NCBI RefSeq assembly: GCF_001425745.1 | Contig: NZ_LMDF01000005.1 | Coordinates: 356,829-420,828, forward strand | Length of the DNA: 64,000 nt | From: Caulobacter sp. Root343 | GTDB lineage: Bacteria; Pseudomonadota; Alphaproteobacteria; Caulobacterales; Caulobacteraceae | Reading direction: 5' to 3' | Program-made: the position numbers and the translations under genes | In this document: piece by piece, positions 35,252-43,480 of the stretch | Layout: every line of letters begins with the position of its first letter | Position numbering within the stretch: position 1 is the stretch's first letter | The notes under the pieces: generated by a model | Seen by the model: only the letters and a program-made list of their open reading frames with translations | What the model was told of the DNA's origin: nothing | Database searches by the model: none

Positions 35252-35385
35252 CCTTCCTCGCCCTTGTGGCGAGGACCCATGGCGGAGCCAGCCGGTGATT
35301 TTCAAGGAAGCCGCATCTGTTGGGCCAGGCTCCATCTATTCAACGCAAACGGAACGCTGGGTCCTAGGCACGAGGCCTAGGAAGG
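35252..35385. repeat. paired-hairpin palindromic element next to the GIY-YIG gene
   Basis: Two 28-base arms (35252-35279 and 35358-35385) are inverted copies that differ only inside their own small stems. The left arm folds as CCTCGCC/GGCGAGG, the right as CCTAGGC/GCCTAGG, both perfect 7-bp stems. The 78 bases between contain no gene. Confidence 0.65.
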
Positions 35386-35412
35386 CGAACTCTTTGGGCT
35401 TTTGGAGAAAGC

Positions 35413-36168
35413 TCAGCTTGCCAATAAGGCCCGCAATCTCTCTGCCATCGGATGCTCCTCGAACATCCGCCCCCCCAACCAAGAGACCGGCCGCGCGCCG
35501 ATCAGGCTGTTGGTCAGAAAGATCGCGTCGGCCCGCTCCAGGGCCTCGAGCTCCACGGCGACCTCCTCGACCGGCCGCAGCGCCATCAGGCGCGCGCGGG
35601 TGATCCCCGCCAGCACGCCGCAGTCGAGCCGCGGGGTGAACAGCCGCTCGCCTTCGATCCAGAACAAATTGGCCGCGCCCGCGCCGGCGACCTCGCCGCG
35701 ATTGTTCAGCATCACCGCCTCGTCGGCGCCGGCCGCCCGCGCCTCGGCCCGAGCCAGGACGTTGTCGAGGTAGGATAGGGTCTTCAGCCGCGCGGCCGGC
35801 GAGCCCTCGTTGCGGCGGGTGTCGGCGACGATCAGGACAGCCGGGGTAGCGGGCGGAGCGGTCGGGGCGGCCGTGGCGAACAGGCGCGGGACCGGCGCGG
35901 CGGGACGGTCCAGGCCGCGCCCGCCCGAACCGGCGGTCAGGGTCAGGCGGACGGCGAACCGGCCTTCGGCGGGAACGGCCGCGCGACACACACGCTCGGC
36001 CTCGCCTCGCTCGAACGGCAGGTTCAGCACCGCGCAGCCGGAAGCCATCCGGTCGAGGTGGGCCGGCAGATGCGGCAACGCGCCGTCGATGGCCAGCATC
36101 GTCTCGAACAGGCCGTCGCCGAGCAGCAGGCCCCGATCATCTAGAGGAATGCCATCATGCGGGATCAT
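35413..36168 (-). CDS. pabC: aminodeoxychorismate lyase-like class IV aminotransferase
   Basis: 251 residues of the PLP fold-type IV family: DDRGLLLGDGLFETMLA, the PLP Lys in ARLKTLSYLDNVLA, and MLNNRGEVAGAGAANLFWI. As it overlaps pabB by four bases, the most likely role is release of pyruvate from aminodeoxychorismate to give p-aminobenzoate for folate. D-amino acid or branched-chain aminotransferase activity cannot be excluded by sequence alone. Start ATG 36168. Confidence 0.85.
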   Translation of the reverse strand: MIPHDGIPLDDRGLLLGDGLFETMLAIDGALPHLPAHLDRMASGCAVLNLPFERGEAERVCRAAVPAEGRFAVRLTLTAGSGGRGLDRPAAPVPRLFATAAPTAPPATPAVLIVADTRRNEGSPAARLKTLSYLDNVLARAEARAAGADEAVMLNNRGEVAGAGAANLFWIEGERLFTPRLDCGVLAGITRARLMALRPVEEVAVELEALERADAIFLTNSLIGARPVSWLGGRMFEEHPMAERLRALLAS

Positions 36169-37502
36169 TCGACCGCCTCCGTCAGGGCCCGCTGCAGCGC
36201 CGCGATCTTGGCCTCGGTCTCCAGCCGCTCGGCGCGCGGATCGCTGTCGGCGACGATCCCCGCCCCGGCCCGGGCCTCCAGCTTCCAGCCTTCTTCGTCC
36301 GCGACCAGGCCGACGGTTCGGATCAGCACGCTCGAGTCGAACGCCCCGTCGAAGCCCGCCCAGAACAGCGAGCCGCAATAGGGTCCGCGCGGCGGCTCCA
36401 GGCCGGCGATCACCTTCATGGCCTGGACCTTGGGCGCACCGGTGATCGAGCCCGGCGGGAAGCTGGCCCGCAGCAGATCGGCGACGCCCCTTCCCTCCGC
36501 CAGGCGCGCGGTCACGGTCGAGACCAAGTGGTGGACATTGGCGAAGCTCTCGACCTTGAACAGCTCGGGGACCCGCACGCTGCCGGGCGGCGACACCCGG
36601 GCCAAGTCGTTGCGCATCAGATCGACGATCATCAGGTTCTCGGCCCGATCCTTGTCGCTAGCCAGCAGCTCGGCGGCGAGCCGCGCATCTTCCCGCGCGT
36701 CCACGCCTCGAGGACGCGTGCCCTTGATCGGCCGGGTCTCTATGGCCCCCGCCGGGTCGAGCTTCAGGAACCGTTCGGGCGAGTTGGAGACCACCGCCCG
36801 GCCCGGCAGGCGCAGATAGGCCGAGAACGGCGCCGGACTCTGGCCGCGCAGACGGACGAACAGGTCGAACGGGTCGGCGTCGGGCGTCAGGCGGCCGGTC
36901 CAGGCGCGGGCGATATTGGCCTGGAAGATCTCGCCGCCCACGATGCGCTCCACCACCTGGGCCACCGAGGCCTCGTAGGCGGCGGCGTCGCTGGCGGCGA
37001 GGTTGGCGCACAGCGGGCCGGCCGGCGACGGGCGCTGGGCCGTAGGCGTGTCGAGCCAGGCAAGGGCGTCGCGGACCCGCGCGGCCGCCTCGGCTTCGGT
37101 GTCGCCGCGTCCGATCGCCAGCACCTGGCGGCCGTGGTGGTCGAAGGCCAGCAGGGCCGGATAGCGGGCGCAGGCCAGGTCCGGCCAGTCGGTGCGGCCC
37201 AGGCCCAGGGCCTCGACCCGGTCGCCCAGCTCATAGGCGGCCAGGCCCACGACACCGCCCTGGAACGGCGGCCCTTCGGGATCGCTGGGCGCCGGCGGGC
37301 CGACCAGCCGGGCCAGGGTCGCGAACGGATCGGCGGCGTCGGCGGCGGACAGGCTGAAGGTCTCGTCAGGCGCGCGCAGCAGGTACGACCACCGCCCCGC
37401 GCCGCCCGTGATCAGCGCGCAGGCGTACGGCTCGTCCCGGAAAGGCGCCAAGGCCCAGACCGGCTCGCGCCAGGGGGCGGTGAGGATGGCGACGCGGCGC
37501 AT
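36165..37502 (-). CDS. pabB: aminodeoxychorismate synthase component I
   Basis: 445 residues of the anthranilate synthase/chorismate-binding family. ETRPIKGTRPRG has the active-site Lys typical of PabB, where TrpE has Ala. Other family motifs are ENLMIVDLMRNDLARV, VHHLVSTVTA, SFPPGSITGAPKVQAM and GAGIVADSDP. It adds ammonia to chorismate for folate synthesis. No glutamine amidotransferase (pabA) is in the window, so that subunit must come from elsewhere. It is followed by pabC with a four-base overlap. Confidence 0.93.
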   Translation of the reverse strand: MRRVAILTAPWREPVWALAPFRDEPYACALITGGAGRWSYLLRAPDETFSLSAADAADPFATLARLVGPPAPSDPEGPPFQGGVVGLAAYELGDRVEALGLGRTDWPDLACARYPALLAFDHHGRQVLAIGRGDTEAEAAARVRDALAWLDTPTAQRPSPAGPLCANLAASDAAAYEASVAQVVERIVGGEIFQANIARAWTGRLTPDADPFDLFVRLRGQSPAPFSAYLRLPGRAVVSNSPERFLKLDPAGAIETRPIKGTRPRGVDAREDARLAAELLASDKDRAENLMIVDLMRNDLARVSPPGSVRVPELFKVESFANVHHLVSTVTARLAEGRGVADLLRASFPPGSITGAPKVQAMKVIAGLEPPRGPYCGSLFWAGFDGAFDSSVLIRTVGLVADEEGWKLEARAGAGIVADSDPRAERLETEAKIAALQRALTEAVE

Positions 37503-37542
37503 GGGGTGGGTTGATAGCGATATGAGGTGGCGTACGCCAGGA

Positions 37543-37653
37543 CTCGCCCCCTCCGCGCCTTCGGCGCTCCTCCCCCGGAGGGGGAAGAAGGAGGATCACC
37601 TTCCGCCCGCCTTTGGGGGCGGACGATCGCGAAGCGATCAGGTGGGGGGAGTC
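37543..37653. repeat. palindromic G/C-rich intergenic repeat
   Basis: CGCCCCCTCCGCGCC, then CTCCTCCCCCGGAGGGGGAAG, then GCCCGCCTTTGGGGGCGG and GCGAAGCGATCAGGTGGGGG (each listed separately) are inverted segments of the recurring repeat family. It fills the gap between the MFS gene and pabB. Confidence 0.7.
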
Positions 37654-39096
37654 TTAAGCCTCCCGCTCCCCGCCCTTCACCGTGAACAGCGCCACCAGCC
37701 CCAGCGCCAGCAGACCCGCGATCGGGATGAAGCCGGCGACCTGGCTGGCGAACACCTTGGTCGTCACGGCCACCAGCAGCGAGCCCAGCCACATGGTCGC
37801 CGTGCCCGACAGCGAGAACAGGCCGAAGAAGGCCGCCATCCGGTCCGGCGGGGCCAGGCGCACCAGCAGGGTGCGGCTCGAGGCGTACTGGGCGGTGACG
37901 AACACCGCGATCAGCAGGCCCATGGAGAGATAGACGATCTCCGGCAGGGTGCGGAACAGCGGGCCGTTCCAGATCGCCGGATGCGTCGCCGCGTCCCAGG
38001 TCCAGAAGAACAGGATCTTCTCGCGGCCCATGCCCAGCATGCACAGCAGCACCAGGATGCAGACGCCGACCTCGACCTGGACGGCGCGCTTGGGGCCCAG
38101 AGTCCGGTCCAGCGTCGGCGCGATCAGCCCGCCCAACACGGCGAAGATCGACAGCGAGATGCCATAGGCCAGCATCTCCAGCTCGCCCCATTTCATCAGC
38201 CCGGCCGCGAACAGGCCGCCGAAGATCAGCAGCGCCGTCATGCCGTCGCAATACAGCATCCGCGCGCCCAGGAACTTGGCGACGTCGGCGTGTCCCTTGA
38301 GATTGCCGAAGGTGTCGGCGATCAGCTTCAGCCCTAGCTTGGCCGAAGCCAGCAGCGAGACGCCGGTGCGCGGGGCGTCGCGGGTCCACAGGAAGAACGG
38401 GATCGCGCCCAGCAGCATGACCACGGCCGACAGCGGACCGACGACGCGGCTGGGCTCGTATGCGGTCTGGCTGAGGCCGAACAGCGGGGCGGACGGGACG
38501 AACGACCACGGCACGACGCCGGGCAGCACGAAGGCCCACATGACGAAGATCAGCAGCGACACCGACAGGCCGTTGGCCGTCGCGTAGCCCAGGCCTGACA
38601 GCACCGGCTCCTGGCCCTTCTCCGCTGCCCGGGCCAGCAGCGAGTTGTTGAGCACGTCGCCGCAATTGTAGGCCACGCCCAGCGCGATCAGCGCCGCCCC
38701 GACCAGGCTGACCGGGAGGCCGCCCGGCTTGGCCAGCCACAGCAGGCACAGCAGCGGGACCATGATCGCCAGGACCAGGGCCATCAGCGGCTTGCGCGGC
38801 CCGTACCGCTCGATCGAGGCGCCCAGGATCGGGGCCAGCAAGGCGGTCAGCAGGCCGTAGACGGTGGAGATGTCGGCGACGGCCGCCTGGCCCCTGACCG
38901 GATCCCCGACCAGCACCCGCGAGAAATACGGCGCGAAGACGTAGATGGTGACCAGGATGACGTAGGGGTCGCGGGCGCCTTGGTGCAGGATCCAGCTGAG
39001 CGCGCTCCTGGAGAGCTTCTTTTGGGGCGCTGGAACGAGGACATCGTCCGCCACCACTTCACTCAAGCCCGGAGGCGTGCCCGCCAACTCGCTCAT
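37654..39096 (-). CDS. MFS transporter (UMF1-like)
   Basis: 480 residues with about 12 membrane helices. It has the MFS loop motif ASIERYGPRKPLMA after the second helix. The motif YNCGDVLNNSLLA in the N-terminal half and the overall layout resemble the UMF1/Atg22-like MFS group, whose substrates are mostly unknown. The first 30 residues are polar and cytoplasmic. It is monocistronic, flanked by palindromic repeats on both sides. Confidence 0.85.
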   Translation of the reverse strand: MSELAGTPPGLSEVVADDVLVPAPQKKLSRSALSWILHQGARDPYVILVTIYVFAPYFSRVLVGDPVRGQAAVADISTVYGLLTALLAPILGASIERYGPRKPLMALVLAIMVPLLCLLWLAKPGGLPVSLVGAALIALGVAYNCGDVLNNSLLARAAEKGQEPVLSGLGYATANGLSVSLLIFVMWAFVLPGVVPWSFVPSAPLFGLSQTAYEPSRVVGPLSAVVMLLGAIPFFLWTRDAPRTGVSLLASAKLGLKLIADTFGNLKGHADVAKFLGARMLYCDGMTALLIFGGLFAAGLMKWGELEMLAYGISLSIFAVLGGLIAPTLDRTLGPKRAVQVEVGVCILVLLCMLGMGREKILFFWTWDAATHPAIWNGPLFRTLPEIVYLSMGLLIAVFVTAQYASSRTLLVRLAPPDRMAAFFGLFSLSGTATMWLGSLLVAVTTKVFASQVAGFIPIAGLLALGLVALFTVKGGEREA

Positions 39097-39187
39097 GCCA
39101 CACCCTGATGACGCTCGGCCGTCTGACGCGACCGTTGGACGAGGCTGGACCTTAAACGGGCGTTTGTCACCTTACGGATTCTGTCAT

Positions 39188-39351
39188 CCCTCTCCCCTTG
39201 CGGGAGAGGGTGGCCGCCGAAGGCGGTCGGGTGAGGGGTCGATAAATCTGTCGGCGTGGCGCCCAGCATCGGCCGCCGGCCGCGGCGGTCCTCGTCTTCA
39301 ACCCCTCACCCGACCCGCTTCGCGGGCCACCCTCTCCCGCAAGGGGAGAGG
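39188..39351. repeat. long inverted intergenic repeat
   Basis: CCCTCTCCCCTTGCGGGAG with GGTGGCC...GTCGGGTGAGGGGT (39188-39239) is mirrored by ACCCCTCACCCGAC...GGCCACCCTCTCC and GCAAGGGGAGAGGG (39300-39351). The arms are about 50 bases with about 60 bases between. It lies between the phosphatase and MFS genes. Confidence 0.8.
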
Positions 39352-39362
39352 GAGTTCGAGCG

Positions 39363-40136
39363 CTAAAGAAGTATCCGCGCCCGCACCTGCTCGCGCGTCG
39401 CCGCGTCCAGGCCCACCGCCGTCTCAAGATACCCGTCCAGGGACCCGAACTGATCCTTCATCGCGTCGAACGCCGCCGCCAGGTAGCGCGCCTCGACGCC
39501 CATGGCCGCGCGCATGGCGGCCTCGGTCGGGCGGCGGCCGGTGACCTCTTCGATATGGTCCATGAAGGTCGCGCCGCGGCGCTCGAAGCGGCCGGGGTCG
39601 TTGGTCAGCAGGTAGTCGTCGATGACGTCGTCGTCGGCGACGCCGGCGATGTGATGGGTCAGGGCGGCCAGGATGCCGGTGCGGTCCTTGCCCGCCGCGC
39701 AGTGGATCAGCACCGCGCCCTCGCCCTTGGCCACCGCCTGGAAGTAGCGGCTGAACAGGTCGATGTGCCGCTCCTTGAACGGCGCGCGGCGGTAGTAGGC
39801 GTCCATGTAGTCGTGGAACGACCTGACCGAGAGGTCCGAGCTCTTCAGGAAGGTGTGCCAGGGATCCTCGCCGGCCATCCCCAGGTCGTTGTCGATCACC
39901 TGGGCGGCGAAGCCCGTCCAGCGCCGCGACGGCGAACGCTCGCGCTCGTTGGGTCGGCGCAGGTCGACCAGGGTGACGATGCCCAGGGCGGCCAGGATCT
40001 CGAGGTCGGCGTCGGTCGCCTCGGCCTGGTGGGCGGCCCGGAACAGCACCCCCTTCTTCAGCCGTCCCGCCCCGGCGGCGTAGTCGCCGAAATCGCGGAA
40101 GTTCTCGACGCCTTGCAGGGGAATGTGTCGGGTCAT
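39363..40136 (-). CDS. tyrosine/serine-type protein phosphatase
   Basis: 257 residues. The protein tyrosine phosphatase P-loop IHCAAGKDRTG has catalytic Cys146 and Arg152. N-terminal ENFRDFGDY and LFRAAHQAEAT, and VDLRRPNER match the Tyr_phosphatase_3 family (the Rv0153c/MptpB-like group), which can remove phosphate from protein or phosphoinositide substrates. A general acid Asp is probably in the region of residues 82-95. It has no signal peptide and is monocistronic. The substrate is unknown. Confidence 0.88.
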   Translation of the reverse strand: MTRHIPLQGVENFRDFGDYAAGAGRLKKGVLFRAAHQAEATDADLEILAALGIVTLVDLRRPNERERSPSRRWTGFAAQVIDNDLGMAGEDPWHTFLKSSDLSVRSFHDYMDAYYRRAPFKERHIDLFSRYFQAVAKGEGAVLIHCAAGKDRTGILAALTHHIAGVADDDVIDDYLLTNDPGRFERRGATFMDHIEEVTGRRPTEAAMRAAMGVEARYLAAAFDAMKDQFGSLDGYLETAVGLDAATREQVRARILL

Positions 40137-40180
40137 GGCGGGGACTTAGCGCTCCTCGGCGACGAAGAAAATCCATAAAC

Positions 40181-40310
40181 CCGATCTCCCCGGCGAAGGC
40201 CGGGGCCCCGATCCATCCGGAGCGGCTTGAGTGTTCGCGCCTGCTGCACTCACCAGATCGCCTACGTTCGTGGGTTCGATCTGGGCCCCGGCCTTCGCCG
40301 GGGAAATCGG
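40181..40310. repeat. inverted repeat (GGCGAAGGCCGGGGCC type)
   Basis: CCCCGGCGAAGGCCGGGGCC (40189-40208) is mirrored by GGCCCCGGCCTTCGCCGGGG (40284-40303), with matching flanks GATCT and AAATCGG. It fills the gap between the acyltransferase and the phosphatase. Confidence 0.8.
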
Positions 40311-40318
40311 ATTGAAGG

Positions 40319-41521
40319 TTACCGCCGCAACAGCGGCTGGATGCGATCCTGGATCGGCTGGTCGATGAAGGTGTGGAACAGCCACGCCGCCCCGTAAGCG
40401 ATCGGGAAGCCGGCCAGCCACATCAGCCATTGCCAGCCGATGCCGATCGGCACGGTCTCGATCAGCTTGTGGACGGCGCTCCAGTAGATCACCCCGACGA
40501 AGATGTGGGTGATGAACAGGGCGAACGACAGCTTGGCGCCCTCCTCGATCCACGGGCGCGGGTTCTTGACCGGCAGCCGGCCGGCGCCCAGCACGATCAT
40601 GGCGATGGCCAGCAGCGACGGGGCGTCGAACAGCCCCGGGTCTGGCAGGGCGTAGCGGTCCAGCGGCTGGGTGATCACCAGCAGGGCGACGCCGCCCCAC
40701 AGCAGGATCTTGGCCATCTTCTCCGACGGCCAGCGCATGTCGACGGCCCGCGCCAGGCAGACGCCCAGCACGAACAGCGGCAGGGCCCGGACGACGCCGT
40801 ATTGGAATTGCAGATCGGGCAGCGGATGCAGGAACACCTTGCGGGCGATGACCTCGAACACGCCCAGGATCACGGCGGCGCCGATCGGCAGGACCCAGGC
40901 GTGGCGCACCTTGCTGACCGCGCGCCAGAAGGTCGGGAACAGGGCGTAGCAGACGATCAGGGCCGACAGCGACCAGCTGGGCAGGTTCCAGCCGTCGCTG
41001 GGGAAGCCCCAGGCGTGGATCAGCAGGGCCTGGGTCACCAGCTGGTCCCAGGCGAAACGGCTGGGCTTGTGGGCGTCGGTGCCGACGGTGTTCAGCAGCC
41101 AGACGAGCACGGCCAGCATGGCCAGCACCACCAGGTGGCCCGGCCAGATCCGCGCCGCGCGACGGGCCCAGAAGCGCGGCGTGCTCAGCCGGCCGCTCAG
41201 GGTCGAGGCGCCATAGGCCCGGCCCAGCACATAGCCCGACAGCATCAGGAAGAAGTCCGTCGCCAGGAAGCCGCGCGAGAACACCTGGGCGAAGCGCTCG
41301 ATCCGCATCGGGCTCTCGGCCCCGTAGTGGTAGACGACGATCAGCAGCGAGGCCAGGAAGCGCAGGAAGTCCAGGGCGCCGCCGCGCACGGCTTCCTTGC
41401 CGGGACGGAAGCCGACGGCTTCCGAAGCGGGCGGCTCCTGGGAGGGGTCCAGCAGCTCGGCCGAGACAGGAGTCTCGCCCGGCGGAATCTGGGGAAGCGG
41501 GACGGTCACGGCGGGCGGCAT
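40319..41521 (-). CDS. acyltransferase 3 family membrane protein
   Basis: 400 residues with about ten membrane helices. The N-terminal signature LDFLRFLASLLIVVYHYG carries the conserved His, and FLATDFFLMLSGYVLGRAY and RRAARIWPGHLVVL are typical of OafA/YrhL-type O-acyltransferases. These transfer acetyl or other acyl groups to sugars of O-antigen, capsule or peptidoglycan, or to lipids. No glycan gene is adjacent, so the acceptor is unknown. The polar N-terminus of about 45 residues is Pro-rich. Confidence 0.9.
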   Translation of the reverse strand: MPPAVTVPLPQIPPGETPVSAELLDPSQEPPASEAVGFRPGKEAVRGGALDFLRFLASLLIVVYHYGAESPMRIERFAQVFSRGFLATDFFLMLSGYVLGRAYGASTLSGRLSTPRFWARRAARIWPGHLVVLAMLAVLVWLLNTVGTDAHKPSRFAWDQLVTQALLIHAWGFPSDGWNLPSWSLSALIVCYALFPTFWRAVSKVRHAWVLPIGAAVILGVFEVIARKVFLHPLPDLQFQYGVVRALPLFVLGVCLARAVDMRWPSEKMAKILLWGGVALLVITQPLDRYALPDPGLFDAPSLLAIAMIVLGAGRLPVKNPRPWIEEGAKLSFALFITHIFVGVIYWSAVHKLIETVPIGIGWQWLMWLAGFPIAYGAAWLFHTFIDQPIQDRIQPLLRR

Positions 41522-41592
41522 ACCAAAGCCGCCGCCCCCCGAAAAGCCGTCACCGGAGCATCGTCTTGCGGTATGGCGTCGCGGCCACTATC

Positions 41593-41603
41593 TGTAACTT
41601 ACA
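41593..41603. promoter_or_regulatory. small palindrome before the dioxygenase gene
   Basis: TGTAA-C-TTACA is a perfect 11-base palindrome, 21 bases before the ATG at 41625, in a position where a repressor could block transcription. No local regulator gene is an obvious partner. Confidence 0.3.
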
Positions 41604-41624
41604 CTGTTTCCAATAGGATCCGCC

Positions 41625-42395
41625 ATGTCTCGCATGCCCGTCCTGTTCCTCGGCCACGGCTCGCCGATGAACGCCATCGAGGACAACGCCTGGAGCCGCG
41701 ACTGGGCGCGCCTGGGCCGGGACCTGCCGCGCCCGAAGGCGGTGCTGATGGTCAGCGCCCATTGGGAGACGCGCGGCGCCTCGGCCGTGAGCGCCTCGGC
41801 CGCGCCGGAGACCATCCACGATTTCGGCGGTTTCCCGCAGGCGCTGTTCGACGTCCAGTATCGCGCGCCGGGCGATCCGGCCTTGGCGGCGCGGGTCGCC
41901 GAGCTGCTGTCGCCCGATCCCGTGGTCCAGCATCCGACCCGCGGCCTGGACCACGGGGCCTGGGGCGTGCTGCGGCCGATGTATCCGGAGGCCGACGTGC
42001 CGGTCGTGCAGCTCAGCCTCGATCGCGGACGCCCGGACCGCTGGCACTACGAGGCCGGTCGGCGCCTCGCCGCCCTGCGCGACGAGGGCGTGCTGATCAT
42101 CGGCAGCGGCGACATCGTCCACAATCTGCGCGCCGCCGACTTCCGCCGGCCCGAAGCGCCGGACTGGGCCGACCGCTTCAACGAGACCGCCAAGCGCCTG
42201 ATCCTGGCCGGCGACCACGACCCGCTGATCGACTGGCGGAGCCTGGGCCCCGACGCCGAGATCTCGATCAACAGCGCCGAGCACTACCTGCCGCTGCTCT
42301 ATGTGCTTGGGGCGCAGGAGCCTGGAGAGAGCGTGAGCTTCTTCACCGACGACGTATTCGCGGCGATCTCGATGACGGGGGTGAAGGTGGGGTAG
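41625..42395 (+). CDS. ygiD: extradiol dioxygenase, 4,5-DOPA dioxygenase type (YgiD-like)
   Basis: 256 residues of the class III (LigB-type) extradiol ring-cleaving dioxygenase family. Metal ligands lie in FLGHGSPMNAI, VSAHWETRG and PTRGLDHGAWGVL; GSGDIVHNLR supplies a further His. Plant and bacterial members open the ring of L-DOPA or related catechols. The physiological substrate here is unknown. ATG 41625 is chosen for the family start (MSRMPVLFLGHGSP). It is monocistronic and divergent from the acyltransferase. Confidence 0.9.
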   Translation: MSRMPVLFLGHGSPMNAIEDNAWSRDWARLGRDLPRPKAVLMVSAHWETRGASAVSASAAPETIHDFGGFPQALFDVQYRAPGDPALAARVAELLSPDPVVQHPTRGLDHGAWGVLRPMYPEADVPVVQLSLDRGRPDRWHYEAGRRLAALRDEGVLIIGSGDIVHNLRAADFRRPEAPDWADRFNETAKRLILAGDHDPLIDWRSLGPDAEISINSAEHYLPLLYVLGAQEPGESVSFFTDDVFAAISMTGVKVG

Positions 42396-42400
42396 ATCTC

Positions 42401-42537
42401 TCCTCCCCATTAGGGGGAGGTGGATCGCCGCGAATACGCGGCGAGACGGAGGGGGTCCGCGAAGCGGTGGTGCGTTGGCCATCGCCCAGGGCCCCTCCAC
42501 CGCCGTTCGGCGGTCCCCCTCCCCTAGAGGGGGAGGA
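42401..42537. repeat. palindromic intergenic repeat, tandem copy 1
   Basis: Begins TCCTCCCCATTAGGGGGAGG and ends CCCTAGAGGGGGAGGA, with GGAGGGGGTCCGCGAAGCGG inside. An internal hairpin TCGCCGC-GAATAC-GCGGCGA is at 42425-42444. It is followed by a second copy; together they fill the gap after ygiD. Confidence 0.85.
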
Positions 42538-42553
42538 AAGATCACTTCCTCTC

Positions 42554-42690
42554 TCCTCCCCATTAGGGGGAGGTGGATCGATGCGAATACGCATCGAGAC
42601 GGAGGGGGTCCGCGAAGCGGTGTTGCGTCCGCCACCTCACAGGGCCCCTCCACCGGCGTTCGGCGGTCCCCCTCCCCCAGAGGGGGAGGA
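42554..42690. repeat. palindromic intergenic repeat, tandem copy 2
   Basis: The same layout as copy 1, but the internal hairpin reads TCGATGC-GAATAC-GCATCGA (42578-42597). The stem bases differ while pairing and the loop are kept. Confidence 0.85.
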
Positions 42691-42703
42691 GAGCTGGACT
42701 AGA

Positions 42704-43384
42704 TCACACCGCCTCCGCCGCCTTCTTCGCCGCCGCCACCCGCTCGTCCATCCCCTTGCCGTACAGCGCCGACACCCGTCGCAGCACCGCCTCGGGCGCC
42801 GTCTCGGGCCGGCCGGCGTCGAACGGCGGGGCCGGGGCGTACTCGACCGCCAGCTGGATGCTCTGGGCCATGTCGTCGCCGGCCAGTTCGGCGACCATGG
42901 TCAGGGCGAAGTCGATGCCGGCCGTCACCCCGCCGCCGGTGATGTAGCGGCCGTCCCGCGCCACCCGCGACGGATCGGGAATCGCGCCGAACAGCGCCAG
43001 CTGATCGCGCCAGGCCCAGTGGCAGGCCGCCCGCTTGCCCTTCAACAGCCCCGCCGCGCCCAGCACCAGCGAGCCGGTGCAGACCGAGCAGACGTACTTC
43101 GCCTCGTCGGCCAGCCGGCGGATCTCGGCGATGAAGTCCATGTCGCCCATCGCCGCCGTCGTCCCGAAGCCGCCCGGCACGATCAGCACGTCGCAGTGGT
43201 CGATCTCCGACAACTTGGGCAGGTGCGCGAAGACCAGGCCGTCGGCCTCGATCTCGCCGCCGAGCAGGCTGGCCACCGTCACCTTGGCGCCAGGCAGGCG
43301 GCACAGGATCTGGTGGGGGCCGGTGAAGTCCAGGTGGGTCACGCCGGGGAACAGGGCGATGACGATCTGAAGGGGCTGGCTCAT
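42704..43384 (-). CDS. DJ-1/PfpI-family protein (isonitrile hydratase-like)
   Basis: 226 residues. The nucleophile elbow VCSVCTGSLVLGAAGLLKGK has the reactive Cys, and ACHWAW and ALFPGVTHLDFTGPH are the usual accompanying motifs. The family includes isonitrile hydratase (InhA), glyoxalase III and chaperone-like members. The catalytic Asp/Glu near the N-terminus (DFTGP) supports the hydratase-type subgroup. It is divergent from a GlxA-type AraC regulator whose own N-terminal half is the same fold. Confidence 0.88.
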   Translation of the reverse strand: MSQPLQIVIALFPGVTHLDFTGPHQILCRLPGAKVTVASLLGGEIEADGLVFAHLPKLSEIDHCDVLIVPGGFGTTAAMGDMDFIAEIRRLADEAKYVCSVCTGSLVLGAAGLLKGKRAACHWAWRDQLALFGAIPDPSRVARDGRYITGGGVTAGIDFALTMVAELAGDDMAQSIQLAVEYAPAPPFDAGRPETAPEAVLRRVSALYGKGMDERVAAAKKAAEAV

Positions 43385-43480
43385 GAGAAGGTCTCCGTCA
43401 CGATTGACTTGCGGAACATGGTTCAGCTAGCGTCTGGCGGAAATGACATAGATCCCACGGTTTCAGCCAAGGCTTCAGCC

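Noticed and set aside
42401..42690. Possible CRISPR-like array because of tandem copies
   Set aside because: Only two copies of a 137-base palindromic element with no unique spacers or cas genes.
40373..43480. Very long plus-strand open frame ending in the AraC gene
   Set aside because: It is a stop-poor shadow of the acyltransferase and ygiD regions; only 43481-44422 has family sequence.
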